This document shows positions 44,190-52,877 of a stretch of 64,000 bases of DNA, in pieces. Where the stretch lies: NCBI RefSeq assembly GCF_001696455.1, contig NZ_MAUJ01000007.1, positions 62,001 to 126,000 of the forward strand, in the 5' to 3' direction. Every line of letters starts with the position of its first letter. The first letter of the stretch is position 1. The notes below the pieces were generated by a model that ran no database searches, was not told the origin of the DNA, and saw nothing but the letters and a program-made list of their open reading frames with translations. This DNA comes from Pseudoalteromonas luteoviolacea. GTDB lineage: Bacteria; Pseudomonadota; Gammaproteobacteria; Enterobacterales; Alteromonadaceae. The translations under genes were made by a program, and so were the position numbers.

Positions 44190-44924
44190 CTAAGCTTGAC
44201 GCGCTTCAAGCATTAAGCGCTTCATATCTCTCACTGCTTTATCCAAGCCATCGATCGCAGCACGCGCAATAATGGCGTGACCAATGTTTAACTCATAAAT
44301 CTCAGGCATCTCTGCAATTGGCTTTATGTTGTGATAATGAAGTCCATGTCCCGCATTGACCACAATACCTTGCTTATGAGCATATTGTACGCCTTCGCGT
44401 ATGCGTTCCAGCTCAGCTGTTTGTTCACTGTCTGTGTGTGCGTCCGCATATGCGCCTGTATGGATTTCAATGTAAGGCGCGCCAGTGGCTTTTGCCGCAT
44501 CAATCTGCGCCTTATCTGCGTCAATAAACAGTGAAACCTTGATACCCGCGTCCGCTAGTTTGTTAACAGCATCTGTGACCTTTTGTTGATTACCCACAAC
44601 GTCCAAGCCACCTTCGGTGGTCAATTCTTCACGCTTCTCTGGGACTAGGCAAACATATTCAGGTTTTACTTCACACGCAATATCCAGCATTTCATCCGTC
44701 ACGGCAATCTCTAGGTTCATACGTGTCTGAATTGTTTTAGCCATGACATACACGTCTCTATCCTGAATATGACGACGATCTTCACGCAAATGAATCGTGA
44801 TACCATCTGCGCCGGCATGTTCTGCAACCGCAGCGGCATGAGCAGGATCTGGGTAGCTTGTACCACGAGCCTGTCTTAAAGTAGCGATGTGGTCTACGTT
44901 AACACCCAATAATATATCTTTCAT
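44190..44924 (-). CDS. pdxJ: Pyridoxine 5'-phosphate synthase
   Basis: A 244-residue TIM-barrel enzyme that joins 1-deoxyxylulose 5-phosphate and aminoacetone phosphate to form pyridoxine phosphate (vitamin B6). The start at 44924 (AGG seven bases upstream) gives MKDILLGVNVDHIATLRQARG; an in-frame ATG at 44975 would add a non-family tail. Signatures: DGITIHLREDRRHIQD and AGHGLHYHN. It is the last gene of the rnc-era-recO-pdxJ unit, four bases after recO. E. coli acpS is missing after it. Confidence 0.96.
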   Translation of the reverse strand: MKDILLGVNVDHIATLRQARGTSYPDPAHAAAVAEHAGADGITIHLREDRRHIQDRDVYVMAKTIQTRMNLEIAVTDEMLDIACEVKPEYVCLVPEKREELTTEGGLDVVGNQQKVTDAVNKLADAGIKVSLFIDADKAQIDAAKATGAPYIEIHTGAYADAHTDSEQTAELERIREGVQYAHKQGIVVNAGHGLHYHNIKPIAEMPEIYELNIGHAIIARAAIDGLDKAVRDMKRLMLEARQA

Positions 44925-44928
44925 TATT

Positions 44929-45666
44929 TTACCTTGGTTGAAATAATTCTCTGCTTTTAAGTGGTTTACTTCCAAGCAGTGGTTTTAATAAATAGCGGCT
45001 CAAAGCTTTTGCCTGCCGTCTCACTGTCTGTGTTTGATAGTCACCTTGAGCAATAGCAAAGAGCGTCTTTCCAGAAAAGCTGCGATGTATGTCTTCACTT
45101 GGGCAAAACCCCACTTCACGCACAAACTGATAATGTTTCGTTACTTCAATTGGCTCCCCATATGCGTCGAAATCGAACTCCACACCAAAACCCAATTCAC
45201 AGAGTAATTGAAACTCATAGTTACGAAGTATTCCCTCAATCTGTTCACTGACAGCCGCTTTATCATGCTCATTTGAGTTTATCATTGTTAGGTTGGCTGT
45301 ATATAACTGTTTTAAGTGAGTTTGATATAACTCGAACACGTGATCTAAGGGTTCGTTTGTTGGGATTACACGGTGCGACAATTCGTTTAAGTAAAAGCCG
45401 CAATAAAGGTGGATACCTTTAAATAACAGAGGGGGAGTTTGAATCTCAAAATCATTGAGGTACTTTAAGTCATACTTTCCAGCAAACCTCACCAGCAGGC
45501 AAGTGAATGGTTGCAAAGATGCATTTTGTTTTAGTGCTCTTTTACCTTTTATTCGAGCCACCATGGAAAGCTGGCCGATACCTTCGACCAGCATATTTAG
45601 CATCACTTGCGAATCTCTGTATGGTCGCCGATGCAGCAAATATGCTTGCCGAAAGTCGCTATCCAA
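44929..45666 (-). CDS. recO: DNA repair protein RecO
   Basis: A 245-residue RecF-pathway protein. An N-terminal OB-fold begins YLLHRRPYRDSQVMLNMLVEGIGQLSMVAR, followed by a helical domain with LNELSHRVIPTNEPLDHVFELY. The usual Cys4 zinc site is not evident, as in other gammaproteobacterial RecO. It helps RecR load RecA on SSB-covered DNA and anneals strands. Its start immediately follows the era stop codon. Confidence 0.94.
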   Translation of the reverse strand: MDSDFRQAYLLHRRPYRDSQVMLNMLVEGIGQLSMVARIKGKRALKQNASLQPFTCLLVRFAGKYDLKYLNDFEIQTPPLLFKGIHLYCGFYLNELSHRVIPTNEPLDHVFELYQTHLKQLYTANLTMINSNEHDKAAVSEQIEGILRNYEFQLLCELGFGVEFDFDAYGEPIEVTKHYQFVREVGFCPSEDIHRSFSGKTLFAIAQGDYQTQTVRRQAKALSRYLLKPLLGSKPLKSRELFQPR

Positions 45667-46566
45667 TCAGTCTTCTCCGTAACCTAAGCTGCGAAGTGCA
45701 CGCTCGTCATCTGCCCAACCAGATTTCACTTTAACCCATAGCTCCAAGAATACTTTGTTATCAAGCATATCTTCTAGGTCTTTTCGTGCTTCTCGGCCTA
45801 TCACTTTGAGCTTCTCGCCCTTATTCCCAATAACCATGCGTTTTTGTGATTGTCGTTCAACAAGTATCAAAGCATTGATCTGCCAGACGCCGTTGTCCTG
45901 CCACTTAAACTGTTCAATCTCTACCGTTACTGAGTAAGGTAACTCATCACCCATAAAGCGCATTAACTTTTCGCGTACAATTTCTGCCGCTAAAAAGCGC
46001 ATTGAGCGATCCGTTACGTAGTCATCTGGAAAATAAAATTCGCACTCTGGCAAACGGCCTTTAACCTCATCTTTTACCATATCGATGTTTTTGCCGATTT
46101 TGGCTGATACAGGCACAATCCCGATGAACTCATGTTGCTCACTCAACCACTGCATATGGTGTAAGATAGCTTCCTTTTCCTTTACCTGATCACTCTTATT
46201 CATCACCACCAAAACTGGACGGCCACTTTCTTTGACCTTGTTAAGTACCATCTCGTCATCTTGATTCCACAAAGTGCCTTCAACAACAAAAATGATGAGC
46301 TCAACATCTCCAATAGAGCTACTGGCAGCCCTATTCATCAGTCTGTTTATAGCGCGCTTTTCTTCAATGTGTAACCCCGGTGTATCCACATAGACAGCCT
46401 GGTAGTTGTCTTCTGTATGGATCCCCATAATACGGTGTCTCGTGGTTTGAGGTTTACGAGACGTGATACTCACTTTTTGTTCAACAATCTTGTTCAACAA
46501 GGTGGATTTACCGACATTTGGGCGGCCAACAATGGCAACCATGCCGCAATGGGTATTAGGATTCAT
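45667..46566 (-). CDS. era: GTPase Era
   Basis: A 299-residue GTPase: G1 GRPNVGKST, G2/G3 with DTPGLHIE, G4 NKSD, G5 in VPVSAKIGKN. The C-terminal KH domain is VIGNKGEKLKVIGREARKDLEDM. It binds 16S rRNA in 30S maturation and couples to cell-cycle control. Its ATG lies inside the rnc coding end (11-base overlap), so translation is coupled. Confidence 0.97.
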   Translation of the reverse strand: MNPNTHCGMVAIVGRPNVGKSTLLNKIVEQKVSITSRKPQTTRHRIMGIHTEDNYQAVYVDTPGLHIEEKRAINRLMNRAASSSIGDVELIIFVVEGTLWNQDDEMVLNKVKESGRPVLVVMNKSDQVKEKEAILHHMQWLSEQHEFIGIVPVSAKIGKNIDMVKDEVKGRLPECEFYFPDDYVTDRSMRFLAAEIVREKLMRFMGDELPYSVTVEIEQFKWQDNGVWQINALILVERQSQKRMVIGNKGEKLKVIGREARKDLEDMLDNKVFLELWVKVKSGWADDERALRSLGYGED

Positions 46567-47233
46567 CTTTTAAAATCTTCAATGCTTGTTCAGCGGCTTT
46601 TTGCTCAGCTTTACGACGTGAGCTACCGACAGAGATAATACTATCCATCCCTTTAACAGAGCACTCGACCGTGAATGTCTGATTGTGCGCTTGCCCTTTA
46701 GTATCAATAACTTGATATGCTGGCAAAGGCTGCTTTCTCGCTTGCAAATACTCCTGCAACAGCGTTTTTGGGTCTTTTTGGTTATGCCCTGGTGAAATAG
46801 CTTCTAAACGGCTCTGATACCACTGTAATACAAGCGTCTTACAGGTCTCGATGTCTGAATCTAAAAACACCGCGCCAATAATCGCTTCCACAGCATCTGC
46901 CAAAGTAGACTCTCGACGATAACCGCCACTTTTAAGCTCACCTGGACCTAGGCGTAAATAATCACCTAAGCCAAATTCAACACCAAACTCTGCGAGCGTT
47001 TGGCCGCGCACAAGAGTCGAACGCATGCGGCTTAGATCGCCTTCCCGCGCTTTAGGAAACTTGTGATACAGCGCGTCTGCAATAACAAAGCTTAAAATAG
47101 AATCGCCTAGAAATTCTAGGCGCTCGTTATGTTGACCTTTATGACTACGGTGAGTCATGGCTTGCTCAAGCAAGCCCTGATCTGCAAAATCGTAGCCGAT
47201 TTTTTTATATAATTCTGTGACGTTCTTTTTCAT
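46556..47233 (-). CDS. rnc: Ribonuclease III
   Basis: A 225-residue double-strand-specific RNase that processes rRNA precursors. Signature motif ERLEFLGDSILSFVIADALY with the catalytic Glu and Asp, further acidic residues in DAVEAIIGAVFLD (the other metal ligands), and a C-terminal dsRBD (about 155-223). It lies two bases after lepB and overlaps era, as in E. coli. Confidence 0.97.
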   Translation of the reverse strand: MKKNVTELYKKIGYDFADQGLLEQAMTHRSHKGQHNERLEFLGDSILSFVIADALYHKFPKAREGDLSRMRSTLVRGQTLAEFGVEFGLGDYLRLGPGELKSGGYRRESTLADAVEAIIGAVFLDSDIETCKTLVLQWYQSRLEAISPGHNQKDPKTLLQEYLQARKQPLPAYQVIDTKGQAHNQTFTVECSVKGMDSIISVGSSRRKAEQKAAEQALKILKDES

Positions 47234-47235
47234 TG

Positions 47236-48171
47236 TTACTGAATATTACCTAGGCGTTCAAAACGAACCCCTGTTGGAACCCAGCTTGGCAACAAGCTAT
47301 CTGGGCCATTCTCAAAATCAAAACTCATCCAGATGAATACAGCTTTACCTACTAAGTTCTCTTTAGGAACAAAGCCCCACATACGGCTGTCTTGGCTGTT
47401 GTTTCGGTTATCGCCCATGGCGAAATAGCTGTTTTCTGGTACGACCCATTCGTCTCGGCGTGTTCCAGCTTGCTGGTAATAGCGCTCTGACAATTCTAAA
47501 GCTTTCGGATTAATTAAAATGTCGTGCTCAACATCTGGTAAAGATTCTGTCAAACGTACTAGTGGCATAGACCCTTGTTTAAATTCATCGCGATTGACAA
47601 TTTCTACGTCAATCTTGTTGAATTCTCCACATACCAACCCATCTCGGTTTTGCTCACCATCTTCACATTTAGGATTAATGAAAAGTTGACGATTACGATA
47701 CACAATTCTGTCGCCCGGTAAACCGACAATACGCTTGATAAAGTCAATACGCTCGTCCAAAGGAAACTTAAATACAGCAATGTCGCCACGTTTAGGATCT
47801 TCAACTTCAACAAGTTGAGAACGCCAAACGGGGTCTTTAATACCGTATGCATACTTTTGAACGAGGATGAAGTCACCATCCAACAATGTTGGCATCATTG
47901 AGCCCGACGGAATTTGAAAAGGCTCGAAGATAAACGATCTAAAAACTGTGATCGCCGCTATCATTGGAAAAATAGACTTCGCACTATCAGTTATGGCAGG
48001 CACTGGCGCTATCTGATCAATCACTTCTTGATCAAGTGGTTGCTCTGAAGCTCCTTGGGCAAGCGCAATACGCTCCTTACGCTTTGGTGCATAAACTAAG
48101 TGATCTATCAACCAGATCAGGCCCGATCCCAAAGTTAACAGCACGAGAAAGACCGAAAAATAACCTGCCAT
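47236..48171 (-). CDS. lepB: Signal peptidase I
   Basis: A 311-residue inner-membrane peptidase with two N-terminal helices (about 4-22 and 63-82). The catalytic Ser is in FQIPSGSMMPTL (about 92) and the Lys in RIDFIKRIVGLPGD. Further boxes D and E are RNRQLF and MGDNRNNSQDSRMWG. It removes signal peptides of exported proteins. It lies between lepA and rnc with 15- and 2-base spacings. Confidence 0.97.
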   Translation of the reverse strand: MAGYFSVFLVLLTLGSGLIWLIDHLVYAPKRKERIALAQGASEQPLDQEVIDQIAPVPAITDSAKSIFPMIAAITVFRSFIFEPFQIPSGSMMPTLLDGDFILVQKYAYGIKDPVWRSQLVEVEDPKRGDIAVFKFPLDERIDFIKRIVGLPGDRIVYRNRQLFINPKCEDGEQNRDGLVCGEFNKIDVEIVNRDEFKQGSMPLVRLTESLPDVEHDILINPKALELSERYYQQAGTRRDEWVVPENSYFAMGDNRNNSQDSRMWGFVPKENLVGKAVFIWMSFDFENGPDSLLPSWVPTGVRFERLGNIQ

Positions 48172-48186
48172 AAATAATAATTCCTG

Positions 48187-49974
48187 TTACTTACCTACTT
48201 TTAATATCGCAAGGAACGCATCTTGAGGTACTTCAACATTACCTAACTGTTTCATACGCTTCTTACCTTCTTTTTGCTTCTGCAATAGCTTTTTCTTACG
48301 ACTCACGTCACCACCATAACACTTGGCGATTACGTTTTTACGTAACTGCTTAACAGTAGTACGTGCAATTACATGATTACCAATTGCGGCTTGAATAGCA
48401 ATATCGAACATTTGTCTTGGAATAAGCTCTCTTAACGCTTCTGCCAATTGACGGCCACGGCTCTGAGAGTTATCGCGGTGCACAATGATCGCCAAAGCGT
48501 CGACTCTATCACCGTTAATCAGAATGTCACAGCGTACCATGTCAGATACTTGGAAACGCTTGAAGTTGTAATCTAATGATGCAAAACCACGGCTAGTCGA
48601 TTTCAATTTATCAAAGAAATCCATGACCACTTCAGCCATAGGTAATTCATAAGTGACTGCAACCTGATTACCATGGTAACTCATCTTCGTCTGCATACCG
48701 CGTTTCTCAACACACAAGGTGATGACATTACCAAGATACTCCTGAGGTACAAGAATATTTGCTTCAACGATTGGCTCGCGAATTTCAATAATGTCATTAA
48801 CTGGTGGTAAATCAGACGGGTTATCGATTTGAATAACACCATCTTTGGTTTCTACTTCGTAGACCACGGTTGGCGCAGTGGTGATAAGGTCCATGTCATA
48901 TTCACGCTCTAGACGCTCTTGGATGATCTCCATGTGCAGCATACCTAAGAAGCCACAACGGAAACCAAAGCCCAGTGCCGTAGAGTTTTCAGGCTCGAAG
49001 AACAAAGATGCGTCGTTCAAGCTCAGTTTATTCAGTGCATCACGGAAGTTTTCGTAATCGTCTGAAGAAATCGGGAACATACCTGCATAAACTTGCGGCT
49101 TCACTTTCTGGAAGCCCGGCAGTGTTTCTTCTGCAGGCGTTTTTGCAAGGGTTATCGTATCACCAACTGGTGCACCATGGATGTCTTTAATACCTGCGAT
49201 GATAAAGCCAACTTCACCACTCGTTAGTATACCCGTGTCGGTTTGCTTAGGCGTGAAAATACCAATTTTATCTACGATATGAACTTGATCCGTAGACATA
49301 ATTTTGATTTTTTCACCTTTACGTAGTTGACCGTGCTTAATGCGCACCAGTGATACAACCCCTTGGTAAGGGTCAAACCATGAATCGATGATCAAAGCTT
49401 GCAGAGGTTTATTCACATCGCCCTCTGGCGGTGGGATCTCCTTTACAATCTCTTCAAGAACGGCATCAATACCAATACCGGTCTTCGCACTACACTGCAC
49501 AGCTTCTAGCGCATCAATACCAACAATTTCTTCGATTTCTTCTGCAACACGCAGAGGGTCGGCCTGTGGTAAGTCAATCTTATTCAGAATTGGAACGACT
49601 TCTAAGTCCATTTCAATTGCTGTGTAACAGTTAGCAAGCGTTTGTGCCTCTACACCTTGTCCTGCATCGACAACTAATAATGCACCTTCACAGGCAGCCA
49701 AAGAACGGGATACTTCATAAGTGAAGTCAACATGTCCTGGTGTGTCGATAAAGTTTAACTGATAAGTTTCGCCATCTTGCGCTGTATAGTTCAGGGTAAC
49801 ACTTTGCGCCTTGATCGTAATACCACGCTCACGCTCAAGTTCCATTGAATCCAGTACTTGCTGCTGCATTTCGCGGTCTGACAAGCCACCGCATACCTGG
49901 ATTAAGCGGTCCGAAAGTGTCGATTTTCCATGATCTATATGGGCTATAATTGAAAAGTTACGGATATGCTTCAT
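48187..49974 (-). CDS. lepA: Elongation factor 4 (LepA)
   Basis: A 595-residue ribosomal GTPase. G1 AHIDHGKST, G3 DTPGHVDF, G4 NKIDLPQ. It carries EF-G-like domains II, III and V and the unique LepA C-terminal domain (about 490-595) with basic RKKKLLQKQKEGKKRMK. It back-translocates or helps ribosome assembly. The promoter should lie in the 67-base gap to rseC; lepA may also be reached from rpoE-rseABC. Confidence 0.97.
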   Translation of the reverse strand: MKHIRNFSIIAHIDHGKSTLSDRLIQVCGGLSDREMQQQVLDSMELERERGITIKAQSVTLNYTAQDGETYQLNFIDTPGHVDFTYEVSRSLAACEGALLVVDAGQGVEAQTLANCYTAIEMDLEVVPILNKIDLPQADPLRVAEEIEEIVGIDALEAVQCSAKTGIGIDAVLEEIVKEIPPPEGDVNKPLQALIIDSWFDPYQGVVSLVRIKHGQLRKGEKIKIMSTDQVHIVDKIGIFTPKQTDTGILTSGEVGFIIAGIKDIHGAPVGDTITLAKTPAEETLPGFQKVKPQVYAGMFPISSDDYENFRDALNKLSLNDASLFFEPENSTALGFGFRCGFLGMLHMEIIQERLEREYDMDLITTAPTVVYEVETKDGVIQIDNPSDLPPVNDIIEIREPIVEANILVPQEYLGNVITLCVEKRGMQTKMSYHGNQVAVTYELPMAEVVMDFFDKLKSTSRGFASLDYNFKRFQVSDMVRCDILINGDRVDALAIIVHRDNSQSRGRQLAEALRELIPRQMFDIAIQAAIGNHVIARTTVKQLRKNVIAKCYGGDVSRKKKLLQKQKEGKKRMKQLGNVEVPQDAFLAILKVGK

Positions 49975-50041
49975 ATACTGGATTCTAAACTTCTGTTATT
50001 CACAAATAGAGATTAAACGCCGATTTTACAATTTATTTGAG

Positions 50042-50491
50042 TTAATCACCATCTATTTGCGTTACTGGAAGGCTAATTGGATAAATTTTTATCACTTTTA
50101 CGTCGTGTTTTAGGCTTTGCCCCTTTTTTTTCGCTATCAAAAAGCCTAAAAATGCGAAAGCAGCTGCACTGGCTATTTGGCCACCTTCAGACAGTGAAAA
50201 CAGAAGTAAGGCACTAAACATGCCTATGAATGCCATAACAAGCGGCAATAAGTACACCCAAAGTGCATGTTGAACCACCTGACTATCATCGAGCGCGAGT
50301 TTTACTTTTTGCCCGACTTGAAGAGGTTCAGTGAGAGGAATTGGAAATGCTTTTTTGTGGGTACCGAATAGTTTGCTAAATACTTGAGAGCCGCATTTAC
50401 CATTGCAGCCCTCACAAGCTGGCTTCTGCTGTGAAACCAGCCATGCGGTGTTGTTTCTTAGCTCTGAAACCGTCAGCGTCTGCTCTATCAT
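50042..50491 (-). CDS. rseC: SoxR-reducing/sigma-E modulator protein RseC
   Basis: A 149-residue inner-membrane protein. An N-terminal Cys cluster CEGCNGKCG (about 26-34) is followed by two transmembrane helices (about 80-100 and 105-125) and a basic tail. RseC belongs to the RseC/MucC family, linked to reduction of SoxR and to the sigma-E operon. It overlaps rseB by 4 bases (ATGA). Confidence 0.93.
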   Translation of the reverse strand: MIEQTLTVSELRNNTAWLVSQQKPACEGCNGKCGSQVFSKLFGTHKKAFPIPLTEPLQVGQKVKLALDDSQVVQHALWVYLLPLVMAFIGMFSALLLFSLSEGGQIASAAAFAFLGFLIAKKKGQSLKHDVKVIKIYPISLPVTQIDGD

Positions 50492-51438
50492 AAAGCACGC
50501 TTAACAGATTCAGCAATCGTCTTTGCAGTATCCACTGGGACCTTGCCAACAACCGACACATCATACGCGCCAGCATTGTGAACGTAGACAGTTGTTGCAC
50601 CAGAAGTCAGTGCGCCACTGGCTCTTTGTCCAGAAAGTGGTCTTTGCACAAAAACGGATATCTCGACTAAGCCATCTGAATAGAGAAAGTAATCTGCTAG
50701 CTCATTATTCAAATCCAACTTGTGCCTGTCAGATTTTAATAATTTAAACCCTTTAGGTAACCACGCAATTTGCCAGTTATTCTGCTTTTTAGCTTGTGCT
50801 TGCAGCTCTTTGCTCGAAGAAGGTTTCGGAAATTCCCGTTCATGCAACTCTAAAAGTTGATTGGCTGGTTTCTCCGTCACGCTAATATGCGTTAACTGAA
50901 GTTGCTCTAATACTTCAGAGCGTTGATTGACATAAGCGGCTTTTAATAACAACGCCGACTGTAAATCAACCCACAACCAATAGTTGTATTTATTCTCGTC
51001 TTTAGCGACTAGGCGCACTAATTGCGCAGGGCGACCTGCAATACGTTCTTTTCCACCAAGTACAAATTCATAGCTTTCATTTAGCGAATCAATATCACGC
51101 AGCAACACCTCTGGAATTGGCCCTGCTATGGCGTCTGTATTCACCGAATAAGGTTCAGTTTGAGGCTCAAAGTAAGTTACAACATCATCCACTCTCACTA
51201 CTTCAAGCCCAGCGCCATTCAATAACGTTAAAATTTCTAGATCAGTTTGCTCCACTTGGCCATGGATCCATCTATAAGGTTCCATACCCTTTCCTTTAAC
51301 GACAACAAAAGAGGCGTCAAAGTTACGTTCCTGCACAGCCAGAGACATGTCTTTTAGTAACTGGCGAGCATTAATCGTTTCGTTGGCATAAATCTGAGTT
51401 GTTAAAAACAAGCTCAGTACTACCGAGAGCCATTTCAT
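50488..51438 (-). CDS. rseB: Sigma-E factor negative regulatory protein RseB
   Basis: A 316-residue periplasmic protein with signal peptide (MKWLSVVLSLFLTTQIYAN). The start ATG at 51438 is used rather than the TTG just before. The MucB/RseB two-domain fold: a large N-domain with VVKGKGMEPYRWIHG, and a C-domain with WQIAWLPKGFKLLKSDRHKL. RseB binds RseA and mistargeted LPS, shielding RseA from DegS. It is preceded by rseA by six bases. Confidence 0.94.
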   Translation of the reverse strand: MKWLSVVLSLFLTTQIYANETINARQLLKDMSLAVQERNFDASFVVVKGKGMEPYRWIHGQVEQTDLEILTLLNGAGLEVVRVDDVVTYFEPQTEPYSVNTDAIAGPIPEVLLRDIDSLNESYEFVLGGKERIAGRPAQLVRLVAKDENKYNYWLWVDLQSALLLKAAYVNQRSEVLEQLQLTHISVTEKPANQLLELHEREFPKPSSSKELQAQAKKQNNWQIAWLPKGFKLLKSDRHKLDLNNELADYFLYSDGLVEISVFVQRPLSGQRASGALTSGATTVYVHNAGAYDVSVVGKVPVDTAKTIAESVKRAL

Positions 51439-51444
51439 CAAGGT

Positions 51445-52047
51445 TTATTTTTCCTCTTGCTGTTCCTTATCCGCTTGAGCAGTATTTTGCGAAAGTGCGT
51501 GCGCCATTCTGGACTGGCGCTGGTGCTCAAGAACTAACGCACCGATGCGTTGTTTTTGTAACTCTCTAAGCCCTTGTTCAGCTGATTGCAGTGCTGGTTG
51601 CTCTGAAGAGAAGCTTACTGGGGCTACAGAGCCTGTTAATGGCGTAGATTGTAACACAGGTGAATGTGTATCTACCGCATTTTGTGGCATGAAGTTGTTT
51701 ACGCCAACCACAGTACACAAAGCCACACTTGCAGCAATGGCAACTTGCGATATTGGGCGACGCCAAAATGACATTTGTACGACTTTTTCGTCATCTTTTT
51801 GTTTCACAGCCGTGTTGTCAGTTGCAGTGTAAACGGGCTCATCGGCAAGTGCTGCAGCAACACTTGAAGTAATATCAATACATGCTGTTGACTGCTCTTT
51901 TTGGCGCATTACATCACCAATCAATGCGTAGCGAGCAAATTTATGCGCATCTAACTGCGCTTGGTTGCTCCCATTTAATGCACATTCTCCGTCTAAAATT
52001 TCCGACGTCACTTCTTCATTGTTCACATTAAACTTTGACTGCGTCAT
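51445..52047 (-). CDS. rseA: Anti-sigma-E factor RseA
   Basis: A 200-residue single-pass inner-membrane protein. The cytosolic N-terminal domain (about 1-95) holds sigma-E; a transmembrane helix lies near QVAIAASVALCTVVGVNNF (about 100-118); the periplasmic tail ends in QQEEK. The E. coli DegS/RseP cascade releases sigma-E by cutting it. It begins directly after the rpoE stop codon. Confidence 0.93.
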   Translation of the reverse strand: MTQSKFNVNNEEVTSEILDGECALNGSNQAQLDAHKFARYALIGDVMRQKEQSTACIDITSSVAAALADEPVYTATDNTAVKQKDDEKVVQMSFWRRPISQVAIAASVALCTVVGVNNFMPQNAVDTHSPVLQSTPLTGSVAPVSFSSEQPALQSAEQGLRELQKQRIGALVLEHQRQSRMAHALSQNTAQADKEQQEEK

Positions 52048-52629
52048 TTAATTTTTACCTATGAGTGGGTTAATATTTTTATCTATCGCTTCTCGAGCCC
52101 TAAAAATACGAGATCTCACCGTGCCCACGGGACATTCCATAATAACGGCTATCTCTTCATAGCTCATACCTTCTATTTCTCTCAAGGTAATGGCTGTTTT
52201 TAGGTCATCGGGCAATTCTTCGATCGTTCGAAAAATCACAGCTTTGATTTCGTCACTAAGGAGTAAGCTTTCAGGAGAAGCATTAGATCTTAACTGCTCC
52301 GCGCCGTCATAAACTTCCGCTTCCTCAGCATCTATATCACTTGCAGGCGCCTTGCGGCCCTGAGATACCAAATAATTTTTAGAGCAGTTTACAGCTATCC
52401 TGTATAACCAAGTATAAAAAGCACTGTCCCCTCTAAAGTTGGGCAAAGCTCTGTACGCTTTGATAAATGCTTCCTGTGCCACATCGGCAACATCACCTGA
52501 GTTAGATACATAACGAGAAATCAACGCCGCTACCTTATTTTGATATTTGGCAACCAGTAGGTTGAAGGCGTTTTTATCTCCTTGCTGAACTTTTCTAACT
52601 AATTCTAAATCCAAATCCTGCTCGTTCAT
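52048..52629 (-). CDS. rpoE: RNA polymerase sigma-E factor
   Basis: A 193-residue extracytoplasmic-function sigma factor. Region 2 has VAKYQNKVAALISRYVSN (core-binding part) and DVADVAQEAFIKAYRALPNFRGDSAFYTWLYRIAVN; region 4 has ITLREIEGMSYEEIAVIMECPVGTVRSRIFRAREAI. Region 2 and 4 sequences are near-identical to E. coli RpoE. It controls the envelope stress regulon. Its own promoter (52695-52721) matches the sigma-E consensus, so the operon is autoregulated. It is divergent from nadB. Confidence 0.98.
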   Translation of the reverse strand: MNEQDLDLELVRKVQQGDKNAFNLLVAKYQNKVAALISRYVSNSGDVADVAQEAFIKAYRALPNFRGDSAFYTWLYRIAVNCSKNYLVSQGRKAPASDIDAEEAEVYDGAEQLRSNASPESLLLSDEIKAVIFRTIEELPDDLKTAITLREIEGMSYEEIAVIMECPVGTVRSRIFRAREAIDKNINPLIGKN

Positions 52630-52694
52630 TCGAGCCGGTACTCCTCTTTGTTATTACTTGTTTTTGCGCATTGTTGCCATCATTTTACAGCTAG

Positions 52695-52721
52695 TCTGAC
52701 TGCACCATGAATAAAAAGTTC
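52695..52721 (-). promoter_or_regulatory. Sigma-E autoregulatory promoter of rpoE
   Basis: On the minus strand GAACTT (52716-52721) and TCAGA (52695-52699) are spaced by 16 bases. These fit the sigma-E consensus, GAACTT with a TCTRA/TCTGA-type -10. It is 65 bases before the rpoE start. Confidence 0.82.
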
Positions 52722-52877
52722 TGTTTTTTTAATATTTTTTTTAAAATAGTCCGTATTACTTCGTCCTAGACGATACACAACTACTATTTTTATCTCTAAT
52801 AAAGCTGAGTTAATTGATATATGATACTAGTTCATAATGTAGTTGTTATAAAACTTTAAACGCTAAGAACCACTAAC

